This document shows, piece after piece, positions 9,990 through 19,665 of a DNA stretch of 64,000 bases (the first letter of the stretch is position 1; the number at the start of each line of letters is the position of its first letter). The DNA comes from Streptomyces sp. ASQP_92 (GTDB lineage Bacteria; Actinomycetota; Actinomycetes; Streptomycetales; Streptomycetaceae). The stretch lies in NCBI RefSeq assembly GCF_025399895.1, contig NZ_JAODUA010000001.1, forward strand, positions 620,001 to 684,000, written 5' to 3'. The position numbers and the translations under genes were made by a program. The notes under the pieces are model-generated. The model was given only the letters and a program-made list of their open reading frames with translations. It had not been told where the DNA came from and searched no databases.

Positions 9990-12230
9990 ATGGGGTCGAA
10001 CACGGCGGGGACGTCGAACACGGCGGGCACGAAGGACACGGCGGGCACGAAAGACACGGCGGGCGCGAAGGACGCAGCGGGGCCGGGTGTCACGGCGCAG
10101 TCGTCAACTGGGCGCCGGCGGAGGGCAGTTCCCTGGGGCGTGCTCGCGCTGTGGGTGATCGTGCTCGCCGTCGCCGGGTCGTTCGCCGGCCGGCTCGGGG
10201 ACGTACAGCGTGACCAGACCGCCGACTACCTGCCGGCCGGCGCCGATTCCACGCGGGCCGCCGCGCTCCAGGAGCAGCTGCCCGGCGGCGAGATCACCTC
10301 CTTGGTGCTCGTCTACCACCGCGACGGCGGTCTGACGGCCGCCGACCGGGCCACCGCCGCCCGGCAGCTCTCCGCGATCACCGTCGCGCCCGGAGTCCAG
10401 GCCGCCAAGTCGCCGGCCGCACTGGGCACCGCCCAAGATCCCAAGGACTTCGCGGCCGTCACCCACGGCCCCGCCGTGACGTCCAAGGACGGCGCCACCC
10501 TCATGTACGCGGTGTCCACGGCCGCGCCCGCCAAGAACGACGACGCGCGCAAGACCTTCGTCGACGACGTACGCGCGCGGGCCACGGACAGCGACGGGAT
10601 GACCGTGCGGGTCGGCGGCGACGGCGCCCTCGACGTCGACGCGCGCGGCGTGTTCGGCTCCCTGGACACCACCCTGATGCTGGCCACCGGCCTGGTGGTC
10701 GCCCTGCTCCTGATCCTCACCTACCGCAGCCCCGTACTGTGGCTGGTCCCCCTGCTCGCGGTCGGCGCGGGCGCGGTGTGCGCACGGGCCGCCGTGTACG
10801 GCCTCGCCACCACCTTCGGGACCACCGTGACCAGCCAGAGCGCCGGAATCATGACCGTCCTCGTCTTCGGCGCCGGCACCGACTACGCGCTGCTCCTGGT
10901 CGCCCGCTACCGCGACGAACTGCGCCGCACCCCGCTCCCGTACGACGCGATGCGCGCCGCCCTGCGCGGCTGCGGACCGGCCCTGCTCGCCTCGTCCGGA
11001 ACGGTCGTGGCCGGCCTGGTCTGCCTGCTCGCCGCCGACCTCAACAACATCAGGGGGCTCGGCCCGGTCGGCGCGGTCGGGGTGGTCTGCGCGCTCGCCG
11101 CGATGCTGACGCTGCTGCCCGCCCTCCTGGTACTGCTCGGCCGGCGGGTGTTCTGGCCGCTCATCCCCGCCTACGGCAGCGAGCCCGCGGCGCGCCGCCG
11201 CAACCTGTTCGCCGCGATGGGAAGTTCCACCGCCAAACGCCCAACCACCGTACTGCTCACGGGAGTTATGCTCCTGGGCGCTCTCGCGATCGGCACGTTC
11301 CACCTGCCCGGCGCGCTCAAGCAGGAGGACAGCTTCACCAGCAAGCCCGAGTCCACCCGCGCCATGAGCACCCTCGCCACCGCCTTCCCCGACCGCGGCA
11401 GCCGGCCCATCCAGGTCATGACCCCGACCGGCCGGGCCGACCGTACGCTCGCCGACGCCCGCTCCGTCCACGGCGTCGCGAGCGCCGAACGCGGCCGCAG
11501 CGGCGGCGGCTGGACCGAGATCACCGTCACCGCCGGGGCCGCCCCCGAATCGGCCGCCGAGAACGCCACCATCGAGCGGCTGCGACAGAGACTGACCGGC
11601 GCACACGTCGGCGGCGCCAGCGCCCAGGCCCTCGACCTGGCCGACACCAACGCCCACGACCGGCTCATCGTCATCCCGCTCGTCCTCGCCTCCGTCCTGC
11701 TCGTCCTCGCCCTGCTGCTGCGCAGCCTGATCGCCCCGCTGCTGCTCGTCGCCGCCGTCGTGGCCGTATGGGGGGCCGCCCTCGGCATCGGCGGCCTGGT
11801 CTTCGGACCGGTCCTCGGCTTCACCGGCCTCGACCCCGGTCTTCCCCTGCTGACCTTCGTCTTCCTGGTCGCCCTCGGCGTCGACTACGGCATCTTCCTG
11901 ATGCACCGCACCCGCGAGGAGACCCTGCGCGGGGCCGGCCCGCACGAGGCCGCGCTGACCGCGCTGCGCACCACCGGCGGGGTCATCGCCTCGGCCGGGA
12001 CGGTACTCGCGGCGACGTTCGCGGTGCTCGCCTCGCTGCCGCTGGTGATGTTCGTCGAACTCGGCACGATCATCGCCGTCGGCGTCCTCCTGGACACCTT
12101 CCTCGTCCGCACCTACCTGCTGACCGGCGCCGGCCTCCTCCTCGGCCGCCGCGTGTGGTGGCCCGGACGCCTCGCCCGCGCCCCGCGAGCCACCGAGCCG
12201 GACCCCGCGCTGGTCAGCGCCGCCCGGTGA
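9990..12230 (+). CDS. MMPL-family (RND) membrane transporter
   Basis: About 746 residues with the RND layout. One membrane helix follows a soluble N-terminal tail, then come an extracellular domain, a block of helices with GTDYALLLVARYRDE, a second extracellular domain, and a second block with GVDYGIFLMHRTREE. The two GxDY motifs are the proton-relay sites of MMPL proteins, which usually export lipids or hydrophobic compounds. The start at 9990 is chosen because GGAGGGGG (9976-9983) is well placed for it, whereas 9966 has no ribosome site. The tail is built from an 18-bp repeat. The two-component genes follow 16 nt later, so they probably form an operon and may control the exporter. Confidence 0.9.
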   Translation: MGSNTAGTSNTAGTKDTAGTKDTAGAKDAAGPGVTAQSSTGRRRRAVPWGVLALWVIVLAVAGSFAGRLGDVQRDQTADYLPAGADSTRAAALQEQLPGGEITSLVLVYHRDGGLTAADRATAARQLSAITVAPGVQAAKSPAALGTAQDPKDFAAVTHGPAVTSKDGATLMYAVSTAAPAKNDDARKTFVDDVRARATDSDGMTVRVGGDGALDVDARGVFGSLDTTLMLATGLVVALLLILTYRSPVLWLVPLLAVGAGAVCARAAVYGLATTFGTTVTSQSAGIMTVLVFGAGTDYALLLVARYRDELRRTPLPYDAMRAALRGCGPALLASSGTVVAGLVCLLAADLNNIRGLGPVGAVGVVCALAAMLTLLPALLVLLGRRVFWPLIPAYGSEPAARRRNLFAAMGSSTAKRPTTVLLTGVMLLGALAIGTFHLPGALKQEDSFTSKPESTRAMSTLATAFPDRGSRPIQVMTPTGRADRTLADARSVHGVASAERGRSGGGWTEITVTAGAAPESAAENATIERLRQRLTGAHVGGASAQALDLADTNAHDRLIVIPLVLASVLLVLALLLRSLIAPLLLVAAVVAVWGAALGIGGLVFGPVLGFTGLDPGLPLLTFVFLVALGVDYGIFLMHRTREETLRGAGPHEAALTALRTTGGVIASAGTVLAATFAVLASLPLVMFVELGTIIAVGVLLDTFLVRTYLLTGAGLLLGRRVWWPGRLARAPRATEPDPALVSAAR
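10002..10073 (+). repeat. 18-bp tandem repeat inside the MMPL gene
   Basis: Four consecutive 18-nt units, the last three close to ACGGCGGGCACGAAGGAC, encode the six-residue period TAGTKD in the cytoplasmic tail before the first membrane helix. The repeat keeps the reading frame, so copy-number changes would only lengthen or shorten the tail. Confidence 0.8.
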
Positions 12231-12246
12231 GGGCGAGGATGGCCCG

Positions 12247-13458
12247 GTGAGCGACGTGAACACACCGAGCGGCACGCGGTCCGGGCCGGGCGCGTGGGTG
12301 ACCGCGATGACGCACCGCGACCCGCGCGACAGCGCGCACCCGCTGCGGGCCGACGCGGCGCTCGCCGCCGGAGCCGGACTGCTCGGCGCGGCCATCGCCT
12401 ACGCCGACACCGCGCTGCGCCCGGACACCACCGGCTGGGCCCTGCTCACCGTGGCCACCCTCGCCCTGGTGGCCAGGCGCCGCCACCCCGTGGCGACCCT
12501 GGCCGTGGTCGTGGCCTGCATCGCCCCCTACCAACTGCTCGACAACGCCCACATGGGGCCCATGCCGCTCGCGATGACCGCGATGTACACGGTCGCCGCC
12601 ACCGGCACGGTCCGCCGCACCGCCACCGTCGGCGCCTGCGTCGTGGGCCTCGCCATCACCGGCATGTCCTTCAACGGCGTCCACCACGCCCTCGACGTGC
12701 TGCGCACCTCCGGCTGGCTGGTCGCCGCGCTCGTCTTCGGCGTCGCGCTGCGCAACTCGCGTACCTACGTGGCCGAACAGCGGGCCGCCGCCGCCCGCGA
12801 GAGCGAACGCCGACGCGCCGAGGAACGCCTGCGCATCGCCCGCGACCTGCACGACCTGCTCGCCCACAGCATCACCCTGATCGGAGTACGCACCGCGGTC
12901 GCCGCCCACGTCCTGACCACCACCCCCGACCGGATCGACCGGGCGGCCCTCGCCGCCGCCCTGGACTCCATCGCCGACACCTGCCGCGAGGCCCGCGCGG
13001 AACTGCGCACCACCCTGACCGTGCTGCGCGCCGACGAGCACGGCCCGCTGCCCGACCTCACGGGCCTGCCCGAACTGGCCCGCGGCGCGAACGCGGAACT
13101 CACCCTGGACACCGACGGAGCCCGGATACCGCCCGCCGTCGGCGCCGCCGCCTACCGCATCGTGCAGGAGTCGCTCACCAACGCCGTCCGCCACGCGGGC
13201 CCCGGCACAACCGCCCGGGTCCGCGTCCAGGCGAGAGGCCGGGCACTCACCGTCACCGTCACCGACGACGGCCGGGGACCGGCCGCCGAGGGCCCCGGCT
13301 TCGGCGGCTTCGGGATCCTCGGCATGCGCGAACGGGCCCGCAGCGTCGGCGGCACCCTGGAGGCCGGCCCGCACCCCGACAGCGGCTTCCGGGTCACCGC
13401 CCACCTGCCCCTCGCGCCACCACCCCCACACAGCCACCCCCCGGAGGCGACCGCATGA
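12247..13458 (+). CDS. Two-component sensor histidine kinase (NarL/DesK type)
   Basis: 403 residues. Four to five hydrophobic segments lie in the first 165 residues. A short linker precedes the HisKA_3 dimerisation helix RIARDLHDLLAHSITLI, with the phospho-acceptor His near residue 202. The ATPase domain shows the N-box ESLTNAVRHAG, a G1 box DDGRGP and GFGILGMRERARSVGG. It autophosphorylates and passes phosphate to the response regulator encoded by the next gene, which it overlaps by 4 nt. It starts with GTG 16 nt after the MMPL gene. The signal is unknown. Confidence 0.93.
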   Translation: MSDVNTPSGTRSGPGAWVTAMTHRDPRDSAHPLRADAALAAGAGLLGAAIAYADTALRPDTTGWALLTVATLALVARRRHPVATLAVVVACIAPYQLLDNAHMGPMPLAMTAMYTVAATGTVRRTATVGACVVGLAITGMSFNGVHHALDVLRTSGWLVAALVFGVALRNSRTYVAEQRAAAARESERRRAEERLRIARDLHDLLAHSITLIGVRTAVAAHVLTTTPDRIDRAALAAALDSIADTCREARAELRTTLTVLRADEHGPLPDLTGLPELARGANAELTLDTDGARIPPAVGAAAYRIVQESLTNAVRHAGPGTTARVRVQARGRALTVTVTDDGRGPAAEGPGFGGFGILGMRERARSVGGTLEAGPHPDSGFRVTAHLPLAPPPPHSHPPEATA

Positions 13459-14141
13459 CCGCGCTGCCCGGCGACCCCATCCGGGTGCTGCTCGCCGACG
13501 ACCAGACCCTGGTGCGCTCCGCCTTCGCGATGCTCGTCGAGTCCGCGCCCGACATGGCCGTCGTCGGCCAGGCCGGCACCGGCGACGAAGCCGTGGCGCT
13601 GGCCCACTCGGCCCGCGCCGACGTCGTCGTCATGGACCTGCGGATGCCGGGCACCGACGGCATCGAGGCGACCCGGCTGATCGCCGCCGCCGAAGACCTC
13701 GCCGAGGTCCGGGTACTCGTCCTGACCACCTACGACACCGACGAGAACGTCCTGGACGCGCTCCGGGCCGGCGCCTCCGGATTCCTGGTCAAGGACACCC
13801 GGCCCGCCGAACTCCTCGACGCCATCCGCACGGTGGCCGCCGGCGACGCACTGCTCTCGCCCGGCCCCACAGCGGGCCTCATCGCCCGGGTGCTGCGCGC
13901 CCCGCGCCCCGCGGCCGGCGGCGGGCCCGCGACGCTGTCCGCCCTGTCCGACCGCGAACGCGAAGTCCTCACCCTGGTCGCGCGCGGCCTCAACAACACC
14001 GAGATCGCCGACGCGCTAGCCCTGAGCCCGCTCACCGCCAAGACCCACGTCAGCCGGATCATGGGCAAGTGCGGGGTACGCGACCGGGCCCAGCTGGTGA
14101 TCCTGGCGTACGAATCCGGGCTCGTGGTGCCGGGCGCGTGA
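13455..14141 (+). CDS. Two-component response regulator, NarL family
   Basis: 228 residues. The receiver domain has acidic residues at LLADDQ, phospho-acceptor Asp61 in VVVMDLRMPGTDG and the conserved Lys in FLVKDTRP. The LuxR-type helix-turn-helix near 160-215 reads LSDREREVLTLVARGLNNTE and on through PLTAKTHVSRIMGK. The start ATG overlaps the kinase stop (ATGA), indicating translational coupling. It most likely controls the operon with the MMPL transporter. Confidence 0.94.
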   Translation: MTALPGDPIRVLLADDQTLVRSAFAMLVESAPDMAVVGQAGTGDEAVALAHSARADVVVMDLRMPGTDGIEATRLIAAAEDLAEVRVLVLTTYDTDENVLDALRAGASGFLVKDTRPAELLDAIRTVAAGDALLSPGPTAGLIARVLRAPRPAAGGGPATLSALSDREREVLTLVARGLNNTEIADALALSPLTAKTHVSRIMGKCGVRDRAQLVILAYESGLVVPGA

Positions 14142-14153
14142 GGCCCGCCGGGC

Positions 14154-14864
14154 TCAGCCCCTGCCCGGCTCCTTCGTGCCGTCGGCCGGCTCGATCAGGG
14201 AGTCCTCCGAGGGCCGCGCCCTGGCGGCGCCCCCGGCCGAATCCGAGACCGCGGGCAGCGGGGCGAGCTCGGTGCCGTTCCAGTGCAGGGTGGTCTCCGA
14301 CCGGCGGTCGCGGCCGCCCGCGGGCTCGGTGACCACCAGATCACCACCCAGCGTCTCCGCGCTCGTCCCGGGCCGCCCCGCGTATTCGAGAACGGCGTGC
14401 GCCCGCTCACCCGCGGCGGTGTACACCCACAGGATGCTGCGCCCCAAGTCGTCGTAGGCCAGCACGAGTTCACGCCTGCCGTCGCCCGTGAGATCGGCGT
14501 ACGCGGGCGGCCGCAACCGGCACGAGGAACGGTCCGGGCACTCCTTGAGGCTGCTTCTGACCGCCTCGTCGGTGGCCGGGTCCGCGGCCAGCAGCCGCGC
14601 CCCCTCGACCCGCGTCAGATCCCCGTCCGGCACCGTCACCCCCGGCACCGGCCCCCGCGCGTGGAAACCCTGGCCGGGCTTGGCGGGCGCGGCGGAGGCG
14701 GTGTGGCCGGGCCACAGCGGCGAGGCGGTCACCGAGGCGGAGGGCGTGGCCGCCGGCCCGCCGTCGCGCACCCCCTCGCCCGCCGAACACCCCGCGAGCG
14801 CCACCACGGCGAGCGCGCAGGCCACCGCCGCGCGGGCGTGGCGGCCGGTCGTGGGCAGCGGCAT
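14154..14864 (-). CDS. Putative lipoprotein with VCBS-like segment
   Basis: About 236 residues with a lipoprotein signal. MPLPTTGRHARAAVACALA leads to the lipobox VALAGC, giving lipid attachment at the Cys and anchoring to the outer face of the membrane. Residues about 110-140 contain YADLTGDGRRELVLAYDD, a calcium-loop pattern like that of VCBS/FG-GAP proteins. No enzyme motif is visible. The start is uncertain: an ATG at about 14928 would add a tail before the signal, and neither has a strong ribosome site. It converges on the response regulator gene. Function unknown. Confidence 0.7.
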   Translation of the reverse strand: MPLPTTGRHARAAVACALAVVALAGCSAGEGVRDGGPAATPSASVTASPLWPGHTASAAPAKPGQGFHARGPVPGVTVPDGDLTRVEGARLLAADPATDEAVRSSLKECPDRSSCRLRPPAYADLTGDGRRELVLAYDDLGRSILWVYTAAGERAHAVLEYAGRPGTSAETLGGDLVVTEPAGGRDRRSETTLHWNGTELAPLPAVSDSAGGAARARPSEDSLIEPADGTKEPGRG

Positions 14865-15112
14865 TCCGGTCCGTCCAGGGGGAGTGGGGCATCGGCACAC
14901 GGCGAGAACCCGCGTGCTTGGCGCCATGGTGCCCCATCGTTCTGTGCCCATGCCGCGAACCGGCCTCACCGGGGCACCCGGGCGCGTCCGGGGAGCTTGG
15001 GCGGCAAGGGGTGGAGGGCGGGGGGTGATCCCTGCCACGTCGCTCCGCGGGGGTGGGGGAGGGGGCCGGGTGCTGGGGGGCCTCTCCTCCCCGGGGCCGG
15101 GGGTGACCGTTT

Positions 15113-15552
15113 CGCGCAGGTCCCCGCGCCCCTCACCCCGCCTCCGTCCGCAGACCGTGCCCGCGTCTCGCGCAGTTCCCCGCGCCCCTGACCCCGCCTC
15201 CGTCCGCAGACCGTGCCCGCTTCTCGCGCAGTTCCCCGCGCCCCTAAAAGCCCTCCGGTCTGCGGGCCGTGCGTGGTTGGTCGCGCAGTTCCCCGCGCCC
15301 CTGGCAGTACTGGTGCTGGCCCGCATCGGGCATTTCAGCCTGTCCGGCGTTTGAGGACGAGCGCCGTGCAGGCGCGAACGGGGTCTGGGGCGGAGCCCCA
15401 GGCAACCCCGCCTTCGGGTGCGGGCCGTGCGGGGCTGGTCGCGCAGTTCCCCGCGCCCCTTGACCACTCGGTGCTGGGGCACCTTCAGCCTGTCCGGCGA
15501 TTGAGGACGAGCGCCGTTCAGGCGCGATGGCGGGGGCCGGGGCGGAGCCCCG
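15113..15552 (+). repeat. Array of intergenic elements A (5 copies) and B (2 copies) upstream of recO
   Basis: The 711-nt gap between the lipoprotein gene and recO is mostly repeat. Element A (core GCAGTTCCCCGCGCCCC) lies at about 15113-15133 (one mismatch), 15169-15189, 15225-15245, 15282-15302 and 15440-15460. The first four are 56-57 nt apart. Element B lies at 15336-15400 and 15487-15552. The last B hairpin ends only about 10 nt before the recO ribosome site. The rest of the gap (14865-15110) is GC-rich and presumably holds the lipoprotein promoter. Confidence 0.85.
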
Positions 15553-15575
15553 GGGGCGTGCAGGAGAATGGGGGC

Positions 15576-16325
15576 ATGAGTCTGTTCCGGGATGATGGCG
15601 TCGTGCTGCGCACCCAGAAGCTGGGTGAGGCCGACCGCATCATCACCCTCCTCACCCGCAACCACGGCCGCATCCGCGCCGTGGCCCGCGGCGTACGGCG
15701 GACCAAGTCGAAGTTCGGGGCACGCCTCGAACCGTTCAGCCACGTCGACGTGCAGTTCTTCGCCCGCGGCAGCGAACTGGTCGGCCGCGGGCTGCCCCTG
15801 TGCACCCAGAGCGAGACCATCGCTCCCTACGGTGGCGGCATCGTCAGCGACTACGGCCGCTACACGGCGGGCACCGCCATGCTGGAGACGGCGGAACGGT
15901 TCACCGACAACGAGGGCGAACCCTCCGTGCAGCAGTACCTGCTCCTGGTGGGCGGCCTGCGCACCCTCGCCCGGGGCGAGCACGCCCCGCACCTCATCCT
16001 GGACGCCTTCCTGCTGCGCTCGCTCGCCGTGAACGGATACGCCCCGAGTTTCGAGGATTGCGCGAAATGCGGCATCCACGGCCCCAACCGGTTCTTCTCC
16101 GTCGCGGGCGGCGGCGTCGTATGCGGTGACTGCCGCGTACCCGGCAGCGTCGTACCCTCTGCGGAGGCCATCGGCCTGCTCAGCGCGCTGCTCACGGGGG
16201 ACTGGGAGACCGCGGACGCGAGCGAGCCGAGGCATGTGCGGGAGGGCAGCGGGCTCGTATCGGCCTACCTGCACTGGCACTTGGAGCGCGGCCTGCGCTC
16301 CTTGCGGTACGTAGAGAAGAACTGA
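15576..16325 (+). CDS. recO: DNA repair protein RecO
   Basis: 249 residues, the usual length for the family. RecO binds single-stranded DNA and, with RecR, loads RecA at gaps in the RecF pathway. The N-terminal OB fold begins [21 protein letters not shown] zinc-binding group follows near residues 160-190 (CAKCG and CGDC). The start is the ATG at 15576 with GGAG 9 nt upstream. A nearby ATG at 15568 is out of frame. uppS follows 43 nt downstream on the same strand, as in other actinobacteria. Confidence 0.96.
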   Translation: MSLFRDDGVVLRTQKLGEADRIITLLTRNHGRIRAVARGVRRTKSKFGARLEPFSHVDVQFFARGSELVGRGLPLCTQSETIAPYGGGIVSDYGRYTAGTAMLETAERFTDNEGEPSVQQYLLLVGGLRTLARGEHAPHLILDAFLLRSLAVNGYAPSFEDCAKCGIHGPNRFFSVAGGGVVCGDCRVPGSVVPSAEAIGLLSALLTGDWETADASEPRHVREGSGLVSAYLHWHLERGLRSLRYVEKN

Positions 16326-16368
16326 GCGGTACAGCGCAGCATCTGAGCATCTAGGGAGAGAGCTCCAC

Positions 16369-17217
16369 ATGGCAGTACGCGGAATCCTGGGCGGGCGGTC
16401 GAGGCGCGACTACAAGACCCCCGAGCCGCACCCCTCGGGCGCGGTGCCGCCGAAGATCCCGGCCGAGCTGGTGCCGAACCACGTGGCCTGCGTCATGGAC
16501 GGCAACGGCCGCTGGGCCAAGGAGCGCGGGCTGCCCCGCACCGAGGGCCACAAGGTCGGCGAGGGCGTCGTCCTCGACGTCCTCAAGGGCTGCCTGGAGA
16601 TGGGCGTCAAGAACCTCTCCCTGTACGCCTTCTCGACCGAGAACTGGAAGCGCTCGCCCGAAGAGGTCCGCTTCCTGATGAACTTCAACCGCGACGTCAT
16701 CCGGCGCCGGCGCGACGAGATGAACGACCTCGGCATCCGCATCCGCTGGGTGGGCCGCATGCCCAAGATGTGGAAGTCGGTCGTCCAGGAGCTCCAGGTC
16801 GCCCAGGAGCAGACCGTCGACAACGACGCGATGACGCTGTACTTCTGCGTCAACTACGGCGGGCGCGCCGAGGTCGCCGACGCGGCACAGGCCATCGCGC
16901 GTGATGTCGCGGCGGGGAGGCTCGACCCGTCGAAGGTGAACGAGAAGACGTTCGCGAAGTACCTGTACTACCCGGACATGCCGGACGTCGACCTGTTCCT
17001 GCGGCCCAGCGGTGAGCAGCGCACCTCCAACTACCTGATCTGGCAGTCCAGTTACGCGGAGATGGTCTTCCAGGACGTTCTGTGGCCCGACTTCGACCGG
17101 CGTGACCTGTGGCGGGCCTGCCTGGAGTTCGCCTCCCGCGACCGGCGCTTCGGGGGTGCCATCCCCAACGAGGCCCTCGCCGCCCTGGACAAGTCCGGCG
17201 ACGCCCCCCGCCCCTAA
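16369..17217 (+). CDS. uppS: Isoprenyl transferase (undecaprenyl diphosphate synthase)
   Basis: 282 residues. The enzyme adds isopentenyl units in cis to make the C50-C55 carrier lipid used for peptidoglycan and glycan assembly. The signature [13 protein letters not shown] near residue 43 holds the catalytic Asp and phosphate-binding residues. [13 protein letters not shown] and the C-terminal [20 protein letters not shown] complete the family motifs. An N-terminal extension of about 35 residues precedes the core, as is common in Streptomyces. The ribosome site GGGAGAG is 8-10 nt upstream of ATG 16369. Confidence 0.97.
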   Translation: MAVRGILGGRSRRDYKTPEPHPSGAVPPKIPAELVPNHVACVMDGNGRWAKERGLPRTEGHKVGEGVVLDVLKGCLEMGVKNLSLYAFSTENWKRSPEEVRFLMNFNRDVIRRRRDEMNDLGIRIRWVGRMPKMWKSVVQELQVAQEQTVDNDAMTLYFCVNYGGRAEVADAAQAIARDVAAGRLDPSKVNEKTFAKYLYYPDMPDVDLFLRPSGEQRTSNYLIWQSSYAEMVFQDVLWPDFDRRDLWRACLEFASRDRRFGGAIPNEALAALDKSGDAPRP

Positions 17218-17219
17218 CC

Positions 17220-17410
17220 CCCTGGAGCTCCGCCCCAGACCCCGTTCGCGCCTGAACGGCGCTCGTCCTCAAACGCCGGACGGGCTGAAGAGGCTCATGC
17301 GGGTCGGCGCCGACCCCGGCGGGGGGCGCGGGGAACTGCGCGAGCAGCGCCCACGATCCGCAGCCGTAAGCGGGTTTCAGGGGCGCGGGGAACTGCGCAA
17401 GAAGCGAGCA
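17220..17410 (-). repeat. Elements B and A in reverse orientation after uppS
   Basis: The 252-nt gap between the convergent uppS and zur genes carries one element B (about 17225-17290) and two element A copies (about 17326 and 17380, 56-57 nt apart). All are reverse-complemented relative to those near leuA, recO and glyS. Confidence 0.85.
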
Positions 17411-17469
17411 CGGTTCGCGGACGAAAGGGGGTTGGGGGACCGGGGGCGGGAGCCCCCGGGGAGGGGGTG

Positions 17470-17907
17470 CTAGGCGGTCGCGGGGTTGGCGCAGGGCTCA
17501 CACGTGCCGAAAATCTCCACCGTGTGCGCCACATTCACATACCCGTGCTGCGACGCGATCGACTCCGCCCACTTCTCGACCGCCGGCCCCTCGACCTCCA
17601 CCGCCTTCCCACACACCCGGCACACCAGATGATGGTGGTGGTCACCGGAGGAGCAGCGCCGGTACACCGACTCCCCGTCACTGGTGCGCAGCACATCCAC
17701 CTCGCCCGCGTCCGCGAGGGACTGGAGCGTGCGGTAGACGGTGGTCAGGCCCACCGAGTCACCCCGGTGCTTGAGCATGTCGTGCAGTTCCTGCGCGCTG
17801 CGGAACTCGTCGACCTCGTCCAGCGCCGCCGCCACCGCGGCACGCTGCCGGGTCGACCGGCCTCGTACGGGGGCGGTATTCGACCCGCCGAGCGGCGCTG
17901 TCGTCAC
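17470..17907 (-). CDS. zur: Zinc uptake regulator Zur (Fur family)
   Basis: 145 residues, a repressor that binds DNA when loaded with zinc. The winged helix includes TRQRAAVAAALDEVDEF and VGLTTVYRTLQSLADAGEV. The zinc sites are the HHHH cluster near residue 90, CRVCGK and the C-terminal CEPC. Start GTG 17907 follows GGAGGCACCT. The gene lies 59 nt downstream of znuB on the same strand, so the repressor is probably cotranscribed with the importer it controls. It would act at the dyad in front of znuA. Confidence 0.95.
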   Translation of the reverse strand: MTTAPLGGSNTAPVRGRSTRQRAAVAAALDEVDEFRSAQELHDMLKHRGDSVGLTTVYRTLQSLADAGEVDVLRTSDGESVYRRCSSGDHHHHLVCRVCGKAVEVEGPAVEKWAESIASQHGYVNVAHTVEIFGTCEPCANPATA

Positions 17908-17966
17908 AGGTGCCTCCAAGCCTCGACCCGTACAAACTCTCCTGGGGCCATTGTGCCAGCTCCCGC

Positions 17967-18872
17967 TCAGGCCGTGACCTCGCCGGCCTGAGGCTTCGCG
18001 GGGGCGGGCACGTCGAGCCCGCACTCGCCCTCGGCGGCCGCGGCCGCCCGGGTACGGGCCCGCCGTTTGGCGAGCGGGGTCGCCAGCGCCGTCAGCACGA
18101 TGAAGATCGCGATCGTGAACAGCACGATGACGGCGCCGGGCGGCACGTCCTCGTAGTACGTGACGACCGTCCCGCTCAGCGTCACCGTCACCCCGATCGC
18201 CACCGCGATCGCGAAGGTCAGGGCGAAGCTGCGGGAGAGCTGCTGGGCGGCCGCGACCGGCACCACCATCAGGGCCGACACCAGGAGCAGTCCCACCACC
18301 CGCATCGCGACCGTGACCGTGACCGCCGCCGTGATGGCCGTCAGGAGGTTCAGGGCGCGCACCGGCAGCCCCGTCACCCGGGCGAACTCCTCGTCCTGGC
18401 TGACCGCGAAGAGCTGGCGGCGCAGGCCCACCGTCACCACGAGGACGAACGCGGCGAGGAAGCCGATGGCCCACACGTCGGACCGCGACACCGTCGAAAG
18501 GGAGCCGAAGAGGTAGGAGTTGAGGTTGGCGGTCGAGCCGCCCGGCGCGAGGTTGATGAAGAGCACGCCGCCCGCCATGCCTCCGTAGAAGAGCATCGCG
18601 AGCGCGATGTCGCCGCGCGTCCTGCCGTACCAGCGGATCAGTTCCATGGTGACCGCGCCCAGGACGGAGATCAGCGTCGCCATCCACACGGGCGAGGTGG
18701 AGAGCAGGAAGCCGAGGCCGACGCCGGTCATCGCCACATGGCCGATGCCGTCGCCCATCAGGGCCTGGCGGCGCTGGACCAGGTAGATCCCGACGGCGGG
18801 CGCGGTGATCCCGACGAGGACCGCGGCGATCAACGCCCGTTGCATGAAGGGGGAGTTCAGGATGTCCATCAT
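17967..18872 (-). CDS. znuB: Zinc ABC transporter permease ZnuB
   Basis: 301 residues, an integral membrane protein of the ABC-3 family with about eight to nine helices (for example AAVLVGITAPAVGIYLVQRR and MRVVGLLLVSALMVVPVAAA). It forms the channel for zinc entering with ZnuA and ZnuC. The start is the first of two adjacent ATGs, 2 nt after the znuC stop, implying coupling. The C-terminal tail is Ala-rich and charged. Confidence 0.95.
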   Translation of the reverse strand: MMDILNSPFMQRALIAAVLVGITAPAVGIYLVQRRQALMGDGIGHVAMTGVGLGFLLSTSPVWMATLISVLGAVTMELIRWYGRTRGDIALAMLFYGGMAGGVLFINLAPGGSTANLNSYLFGSLSTVSRSDVWAIGFLAAFVLVVTVGLRRQLFAVSQDEEFARVTGLPVRALNLLTAITAAVTVTVAMRVVGLLLVSALMVVPVAAAQQLSRSFALTFAIAVAIGVTVTLSGTVVTYYEDVPPGAVIVLFTIAIFIVLTALATPLAKRRARTRAAAAAEGECGLDVPAPAKPQAGEVTA

Positions 18873-18874
18873 GG

Positions 18875-19633
18875 TCAGCTCAGCAGTCCCGTGCGTACCG
18901 GCTCGGCGGCCGTGTGCGGATGTACGTGGTCGTGGCCGGGCAGGGCGTGCTGGCCCACGGCCCTCGGCGGCGGCCCGTCGTGCACGACGCATCCGTCGCG
19001 CAGCACCACCGCCCGGTCGATCAAGGGCTCCAGGGGCCCGAGTTCGTGCAGGACGAGCAGGACCGAGGCGCCGGCCGCGACCTGTTCGCGCAGGGTGGCC
19101 GCGAGGATCTCCTGGCTTTCGAGGTCGACGCCCGCCATGGGCTCGTCCATGATCAGCAGTTCCGGTTCGGCGGCCAATGCCCGTGCGATCAGGACGCGTT
19201 GGTGCTGACCGCCCGAGAGGGCGTCCACCGAGTCCCTGGCCCGGTCGGCCAGGCCCACCGCGTCGATGGCCCGGTCGACGGCCTCGCGGTCGGCCCTGCG
19301 CAGGATCCCGAAACGGGTGCGCGAGAGACGTCCGGAGGAGACGACCTCGCGGATCGTGGCGGGCACCCCGCCGGCGGCGGTGGTGCGCTGCGGTACGTAA
19401 CCGACCCGGCCCCAGTCGCGAAAGCGCCGGCGGGCGGTGCCGAAGAGCTCCACCGAGCCGCCGCTGAGCGGCACCTGCCCGATGATCGTGCGGATCGCGG
19501 TGGACTTGCCCGAACCGTTCGCGCCGAGCAGCGCCACGACCTCGCCGCGGTGCACGGCCAGGTCGATGCCGCGCAGGACGGGGCGCGAGCCGAGCTCGGC
19601 GCTCACCTTGGTGAGCGATATGACGGGCTCCAT
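18875..19633 (-). CDS. znuC: Zinc ABC transporter ATP-binding protein ZnuC
   Basis: 252 residues. Walker A GANGSGKST is near residue 40, the signature LSGGQHQRVLIARAL near 142, and Walker B LLIMDEPMAGVD near 162. It hydrolyses ATP to drive zinc import. The C-terminal tail is His-rich (HDHVHPH), common in zinc transporters. The ribosome site GGAGGAAG precedes ATG 19633. It lies 32 nt downstream of znuA. Confidence 0.95.
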   Translation of the reverse strand: MEPVISLTKVSAELGSRPVLRGIDLAVHRGEVVALLGANGSGKSTAIRTIIGQVPLSGGSVELFGTARRRFRDWGRVGYVPQRTTAAGGVPATIREVVSSGRLSRTRFGILRRADREAVDRAIDAVGLADRARDSVDALSGGQHQRVLIARALAAEPELLIMDEPMAGVDLESQEILAATLREQVAAGASVLLVLHELGPLEPLIDRAVVLRDGCVVHDGPPPRAVGQHALPGHDHVHPHTAAEPVRTGLLS

Positions 19634-19665
19634 GGCGGCTTCCTCCACAGGAGAGGGGCGGGTGG

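Noticed and set aside
15113..15302. Evenly spaced repeats that look like a CRISPR array
   Set aside because: The spacers between copies are themselves partly repeated, there are no cas genes, and the same elements are dispersed in other gaps.
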